Below are positions 17,608 through 22,239 of a DNA stretch of 22,239 nt, piece after piece (positions within the stretch are counted from its first letter, which is position 1; each line of letters starts with the position of its first letter). Both the position numbers and the translations under genes were made by a program. The notes below the pieces were generated by a model. That model ran no database searches. It saw nothing but the letters and a program-made list of their open reading frames with translations, and was not told where the DNA came from. Source of the stretch: Chara braunii (lineage: Eukaryota > Streptophyta > Charophyceae > Charales > Characeae). The stretch lies in contig BFEA01000351.1 in NCBI GenBank assembly GCA_003427395.1, positions 1,016,657 through 1,038,895 on the forward strand, read 5' to 3'.

Positions 17608-18054
17608 TATGTCGGGACTGGTGAGTCCCGAATGACTTCCCATCACTCAAGAGACTGTATATGGCCGATTTGTGCACGAGAGAGAAAACCGGAGGCAAGG
17701 AGGATGGAAGGATCAAGACATAAGCACAGGCACTAGGGAGCTAGAGGCTGCCCAAAGTCGCAGAGACCCTTGGGCTAAGAAAGAATTGACTGAACAAGGG
17801 ACGGCAAACGGCCGCAAGAAAATAGCGAAAGCGACCCTTCCCCCGAAATGGAGAACGACCTCCGAAAAAAGCAATGACGAAGGTTGTGCAGGTACAAGGG
17901 AGGAATAAAACGTAAGGTGTTGGCACGAGAAAACGTGGCCGGGCCAGGTGGGCCATCAGGACGCTGCGGCAAGAGGGCCAAGGGGACCGTAACTTAAGTA
18001 GGCATCCGCGTTCGGGGGAGAACGGTGCACGGGACGAGGAAGAAACAAGGAGAG

Positions 18055-18265
18055 GGGACTGCGTGAGACCAAGAGAAGACGTGGTACCGACGGGTCAAAG
18101 TGTTGGGGACCATGTGAGACCAAGAAAAGGTATGGTACCAATCGGCCAAATGTCGGGGGTCACGCGAGAGCGAAGAAAAAGTGTGGGACCAACGGGCCAA
18201 GTACCGAGGGTCACATGGGAGCAGGCAAAGGCGCGACATTAATGGGTCGAGTGTCGGGGACCACG
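18055..18265. repeat. 51-bp tandem repeat block in LTR copy B
   Basis: Counterpart of the block at 15276-15480, with the same GTGAGACCAAG landmark and unit number but scattered substitutions. Confidence 0.8.
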
Positions 18266-18469
18266 TGGCACCAATGGGGCTAGTGCCGGGGGCCATGAGG
18301 GACTAAGTAAAAATAGCGGTACAAACGGGACCGCCGGCGGGACCACCAGTGGACGAGTACCGGCGGGACTAGTGTCGGGGACCAGCGCGGGACAAGTGGC
18401 GGGTACCTGTGGCGTCCCAAGGGAAAATTGCGGCAAAGTGTGTGGTGTAAAAAAATAAAAATAAGTTGC

Positions 18470-18532
18470 GCCTTCAAGATCGGAGATCTTGACGGCCAAA
18501 TTTATTAGCACCACTAGTGCAAACATTAGTGG
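18470..18532. other. Two consecutive stem-loops in LTR copy B
   Basis: The first pairs 18470-18481 with 18485-18496 around GGA (one mismatch). The second pairs CCACTAGTG (18511-18519) with CATTAGTGG (18524-18532) around CAAA, with one G-T wobble. The same pair, in the same order and spacing, recurs at 20116-20178. Confidence 0.85.
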
Positions 18533-18828
18533 GAGCAAGTGGGAGGGCTAAAAGAAAAATAGAAAGTAAGAAAACAGGTAATGGGAGGCATGGGAGCAAT
18601 CCGAAAAATCTCGGATTAGCCTCCCCCCAAAAAATAGGGCCAAAGGGGGCCAACGTGAAAAAAATAGGCTCCCGGAAAAAATTGGTGCAAAGGGGCCTGC
18701 CGTTTGGGAGAGAGGAGGACTAACGGTGGCTCCCAAGGGCATGGAAGGGCCACAACTGCAGTCCGAAAAATAACGGAATGACCCTTGGGTGTAGGAAGGG
18801 CCACAACTAAGAGGGAGAGGCAAGAAAA

Positions 18829-19248
18829 GGGCCTTAACGGCTAGTTGACACTTGACATGCAAAAAGAAAAAAAAAAAGAAAAAAAAAATGAGGGAGAATG
18901 AGACAAGGAGGGTGAGAGGGAGTGAGTGAGTTGGCCGTCAGTTGGGACTGCAGCAAGTAGGGACTGCCAAGTCCCAACTATCCGCAAGTGGAGGAAAAGA
19001 AAAAGAAAAGAAAAGAAAAATGAGAAAAGGGCCTTAACGGCTAGTTGACACTTCGCAAACACAAATAAAAATAAAAGAAAAAGAAAAAGGAGGTGAGAGA
19101 GGATGAGTGAGTTGGCCATCAGTTGAGACTGCAGCAAGTAGGGACTGCCAGGTCCTAACTGTCCACAAGTGGTGGAAAAAGAAAAGAAAAATAAAAGAAA
19201 AATCAAAGTAAAAGGAGGAAAGTCAAAAGGGCACTAACGGACAAAAAC
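18829..19248. repeat. 200-bp tandem repeat in LTR copy B
   Basis: The landmark GGGCCTTAACGGCTAGTTGA starts units at 18829 and 19029, and a decayed GGGCACTAACGGAC starts a third at 19229, exactly 200 bp each. Each full unit holds an A-rich stretch and a stem-loop (GTTGGGACT 18941-18949 with AGTCCCAAC 18970-18978 in the first). Copy A has one unit and the start of another with the same 200-bp period. Confidence 0.9.
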
Positions 19249-19356
19249 GGTCACCTAGGGGAAGGGTTTTGGACCAGATTCACTTGGGCAATGTGGCGGT
19301 TACAAAGGACCATGTTTTTCTTTGATTAATGCTGAGAAAATTAAAGAAAAACAAGG

Positions 19357-19391
19357 CCCCATGCAACCGAAAAATAACGGATTGCATGGGG
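19357..19391. other. 13-bp stem-loop with one bulge
   Basis: CCCCATGCAACCG (19357-19369) pairs with 19378-19391, with A19381 bulged, around AAAAATAA. It belongs to a family that also includes 15848-15867, 19523-19548 and 19695-19722, whose stems vary around GCA-TCC/GGA-TGC. Confidence 0.85.
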
Positions 19392-19522
19392 GAGACCAAA
19401 ATCAAGTTCTAAGTGCTCAGGGAGCCAAAATTGAGGCCGGATGCAGTTGGGAAGTGGCCGCCTGATTTTCCTTTGGTAGGGGGATAGTTGAGGGGCACTA
19501 GGACAATGAAGACAACCCTTAC

Positions 19523-19722
19523 TGCAGTCCGAGCTACAATGGACTGCATGAGGAGGGACAAACTCATGTTTTTGGGGCTCCGGGAGCCAAAAGGGAGCCC
19601 AAAGGGAGCCCGGAGGCGTTAGGAAAACAAACGTTTTATTTTCCTTGGGCATGGGGCACGACATGGGACTATGGGGCTAGCAAAAGGGTGGTGGATGCAG
19701 TCCCATAAATAATGGACTGCAT
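19523..19722. other. Two perfect stem-loops of the GCAGTCC family
   Basis: TGCAGTCC (19523-19530) pairs with GGACTGCA (19541-19548) around a 10-base loop. ATGCAGTCC (19695-19703) pairs with GGACTGCAT (19714-19722), again around 10 bases. The loops differ in sequence while the stems are kept. Confidence 0.88.
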
Positions 19723-20115
19723 GGGAATGCTTGGACCAAGGGAAAATGAGCCGCGGCACGCCGAAAACACTAGAAAACGGCGCCGTGGGCCTAGGGGAGT
19801 GTGACAGTAAAACGGCAACAGCGCGGCGGGGGCCCCGCGGCCGGGAAAACATTGACGGCACAGGGGAAACATGAAAAACATAATAAAACAGGACTGTCGG
19901 GGACATGGAAAGTCACAAATAAAAATTGGACGTCAACCGGGATGACGCCGGGGGCTAAAGGGGGCCAAACAGAAAATGTCGGAAAATGGGCCTTGTCGAC
20001 GGCACCGCCGACGGAGCGGAAAAATGGGACTAGTATGGGAAGTGGCGGGAACTTGAGGTGTCCAAAGGGGGAGACCACTAGCTAACGTGAGGAGTGGCTA
20101 TGAGAAATAAACGGC

Positions 20116-20178
20116 GCCGTCGAGATCAAGGATCCCGATGGTGGAAAATATTAGCATCACTAGTGTCAACACTAGTGG
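20116..20178. other. Diverged second copy of the paired stem-loops
   Basis: 20116-20127 pairs with 20131-20142 at 11 of 12 positions, including two G-T wobbles. The seventh pair is G-C here and A-T in the 15732 copy. CACTAGTG (20158-20165) pairs with CACTAGTG (20170-20177) around TCAA, extended by a T-G wobble. Confidence 0.85.
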
Positions 20179-20519
20179 GGCCCAAACGGGTGAAAGCGGG
20201 AGTGAGGAGCAATAAAAAAATAATAAGGGGAGGGTTGCCCGGCGGTCCGAGGTATTTCGAACTAGCTAGGCATGAGAAAATAAGAGCCCAAGGGGCTCCA
20301 AGCAAGAAACGGGCTAGCCAAGAAAAATCGGAGCCAAGGGGGCTCAAAATGAAAACTAACGGGAGTAAAATGAGCCCCCTAGGGGCATGGGCATGCCAAC
20401 TTTGTGGGCCATGGTGTAACGGCCAACAGCCGACCATGAACCCGACCATGTTTAAGGTTCTAAGACCTAGAAAGAAGGTGCACAACAAATTGACATATGC
20501 CCTAACAAAAATAGAAGAG

Positions 20520-20540
20520 AAAAAAAAAAAAAAAAAAAAA
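20520..20540. repeat. Poly(A) run of 21 bases
   Basis: An uninterrupted A run inside an A-rich part of the LTR. It sits where A-rich stretches also occur in the 200-bp units, so it is more likely an expanded simple repeat than a retrotransposon tail. Confidence 0.9.
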
Positions 20541-20671
20541 GAGGAAAAATGAGACAAAATATGAGGAATGGGTGGAGGAGAGTGTGCCGGCCAATTGGGA
20601 TGGCTGCGGTAAGGACTACCAGGTCCCAATGATGACCTCACTCCTCCTAGCTTCAAGGAGTGCAGGCCGGA

Positions 20672-20708
20672 TTGCTGAGATATGACCCTTGGGGCCATAT
20701 CTCAACAA
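20672..20708. other. 13-bp stem-loop
   Basis: TTGCTGAGATATG (20672-20684) pairs with CATATCTCAACAA (20696-20708) with a single mismatch, around an 11-base loop. Confidence 0.85.
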
Positions 20709-20774
20709 TATCAGAATTTGAAAAGACAAAAATTAAAGAAAATGCAAGTGGGAAAAATCCGGTTTTCTTTTAGA

Positions 20775-21041
20775 CCATGGATCTGAAATCAGATCTCATG
20801 GTGGAGAGAAAACAGCCGTTTTCTGTGGGCCGGCAAAAAACGGCTAGATCCGGAATGAGGTGGCATCCCAAAATGGAAAGAAACAAAAGAGGGAAAAAGA
20901 CGAAACAGTGCATTTGGCTCAAAAAGAGAGCCAGATACACCAAAAATTGAAAAATTGAACTTACGGGCTCAAAATTGAAGCAAGGGCAACTAGGGGGTGG
21001 CGCGGATTATTGATGGCCTTGGATCTCAGCCAGATCCAAGG
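20775..21041. other. Two related stem-loops (CCATGGATCT and CCTTGGATCT)
   Basis: 20775-20786 pairs with 20789-20801 with one bulged T. CCTTGGATCT (21017-21026) pairs perfectly with AGATCCAAGG (21032-21041) around five bases. The third pair is A-T in the first and T-A in the second, so the change is compensated. Confidence 0.85.
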
Positions 21042-21385
21042 GTGAAAAGGTGCCGACACTTAGAAAAATGGTCCAACCTACCCAAGGGAGACCGAAACTT
21101 GAAAAAATCGAGGAAAAGGCCTACTAGGCCTTGTTCCTTCAAGAAAAGTTGCCCCTTGGGCATTAGGACCCAAGGGAGCAACATTTGTGAGGGGGAAAAG
21201 AGGCCGGAGTAGGCCAAGAGGCAATCCGAGTTGGTACCAACCACTTGGATGGCACGAACCTAGCCAAAAAGAGGCCCAGGTGCCCCCGAAGAGGCCTAGA
21301 GGTGAAAATTGGTCTTGGGGGTACCTCGGTTCACCTTGGGGCACTTGGGAGGGCCCAAGGGCTAGCCGGACTGCTGTTCCCAGCC

Positions 21386-21391
21386 TATATA
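21386..21391 (+). promoter_or_regulatory. Probable LTR TATA box
   Basis: CCTATATACC lies in GC-mixed sequence about 3.8 kb into the LTR. Downstream is a stretch without hairpin modules that could be the transcribed leader. A start near 21415-21420 would be expected from normal TATA spacing. There is no direct evidence of transcription. Confidence 0.5.
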
Positions 21392-21825
21392 CCGCCACAC
21401 TCATACTTGCATGAGGAGAGCCCATGCTGCCCAAATGAGCCCGGGAGAGCTCTAGAGGCAATTGGAGAGTAGTGAGGGGAACCCCTGGCAGTCCGGAAGC
21501 TTGGAGGTGACTGTGAGCTAGTAGGAGGAGGCTCTACAAGCTAGTGGTAGTCGAGAGGGTAATCCGCCATAGCTCCCAGGCTAGTGTAGAGGAAGGAAAG
21601 GCTCAGAGGAGTCTCATTAACCCTCCTAGAGGGGATGACTCCCTAGTCTTAGTAATAGAAGCCCGTGGGAACTTGGAAGAGGAAGGAGAGGGGGAAAAGA
21701 AGGTTTGAAGGAGAAGGTAGCCATAGCCAAGGAGGAGTTGTGCAAGGAGGAGAGGAAGCCTCATTGAGATCGAGACTCCATCACCAAGATATTGGTAAGG
21801 TGAGTGAGATGAAGAAGATGTATCT

Positions 21826-22044
21826 TCTTCCCTATCCCCTTCCCCATCTTCCTCTTGACCCTCTTCTCCTTCTCTATCTTCCTCTTCATCTCCTTCCTCA
21901 TCTTCTTCTTCACCTTCTTCTTCTTCGTCTTCTTCTTCTTCTTCTTCTTCTTCTTTTTCTTCTTCTTCTTCTCCTCTCCTTCATTAGTCTTCTTCCTCTT
22001 CCTCTTCTCCTTTTTCTCTTTGTTTTTCATCTTTTTCTTCTTTG
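21826..22044. repeat. Long pyrimidine (CTT)n tract
   Basis: Almost continuous pyrimidines with CTT, CCT and TTTTTC units; the purest part is about 21927-21953. The opposite strand is Lys/Glu-coding purine repeat. The open frames of Phe, Leu or Lys here are artefacts. Confidence 0.93.
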
Positions 22045-22239
22045 GGATAATCTAACTCTTGTTTTCATCCACATACTAGTAGGGAGTGCTCAGATTCTTC
22101 TAGGAGTGATCTCATGCTGATTGCTTGTGTTTTGGGCTATTCACACTTGTGTTTTTCACTCATACACTAGTAGGTAGTGTAGCGCAACACTCAAGGATGA
22201 TTCGGGGTGCAATCTTGGTGATTAGAGCTCCTCAAACTT

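Larger units (their letters stand above)
14830..17609 (+). mobile_element. LTR retrotransposon remnant: truncated 5' LTR plus shortened internal region
   Basis: A long repeat beginning TGTTGGGACTGG at 14830 recurs as TGTCGGGACTGG at 17610, with about 95% identity over the first 140 bp. A polypurine tract lies directly before the second copy. The layout is LTR, internal region, PPT, LTR. No primer-binding site, gag, protease, integrase or RNase H can be seen. The left LTR loses homology with the right one near 16304, so a deletion removed the rest of that LTR, the PBS and most of the coding region. Superfamily cannot be assigned from what remains. Confidence 0.75.
17610..22239 (+). repeat. LTR copy B, very long, runs off the window
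   Basis: The first 1.44 kb matches copy A. The rest (about 19050-22239) has no counterpart in copy A. It continues the same style of modular repeats and stem-loops, then a TATA box (21386), a probable transcribed leader and a long pyrimidine tract. No LTR end (CA) followed by a primer-binding site is visible before the window ends. So either the LTR exceeds 4.6 kb or copy B is the 5' LTR of another element whose body lies to the right. Open frames within it are repeat-derived. Confidence 0.7.

Noticed and set aside
20094-20552. 152-codon open frame in the LTR
   Set aside because: It crosses conserved stem-loop modules and a poly(A) run, and its sequence is Lys/Gly low complexity. The opposite-strand 190-codon frame is of the same kind.
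21665-22120. Leu, Phe or Lys-rich open frames over the CTT tract
   Set aside because: They are repeat translations; no start context or motif supports a protein.

Overview
The window looks like repeat-dense nuclear DNA of a plant-lineage eukaryote, most likely a charophyte alga such as Chara. That is an inference. It rests on a Gag/ORF1-like protein at 7828-9317, which I recall as a family abundant in Chara, on a plant-type L1 LINE, and on the lack of any intact host gene. Every recognisable coding stretch is a mobile-element remnant with frameshifts or stops. One base (13446) is an N.

Layout. 1-600: GT/GA microsatellites and short direct repeats. 676-1020: an inverted repeat of about 75 bp per arm (foldback or MITE-like). 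1518 to about 5725, minus strand: a decayed LINE carrying the end of ORF1, an APE-type endonuclease, a reverse transcriptase and a C-terminal tail. About 5735-6259, plus strand: the distal part of a second, Penelope-like reverse transcriptase that abuts the LINE's 5' end. 6717-6750: a TTTTA microsatellite. 7459-7754: an imperfect direct repeat. 7828-9317: the Gag-like protein, broken by one frameshift. 9318-14040: mostly unassignable, but with a U6 snRNA-like sequence (10459-10535), several perfect hairpins and a tandem duplication with 127 identical bases (12301-12617).

14045-14830 holds an array of nine hairpins. All share a distal core, CCCTA-GGG-TAGGG or CCCTAA-GGG-TTAGGG. Their proximal stems differ in sequence but remain self-complementary. 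The array ends exactly where a long LTR begins (14830). A second LTR copy starts at 17610 after a polypurine tract, and runs past the window's right edge (at least 4.6 kb). The left copy is cut short near 16304. Between them lies a shortened internal region with degenerate repeats and a broken C5-cytosine DNA methyltransferase, in which motifs I to IV can be read across frameshifts.

The LTR itself is modular. It holds several families of stem-loops whose arms co-vary between diverged copies, 51-bp and 200-bp tandem repeats, a TATA box near 21386 and a long pyrimidine tract. The most notable items are the covarying hairpin array, the methyltransferase remnant inside an LTR element, the structured LTR, and the U6-like sequence. 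All calls come from reading the sequence; no database search was run.
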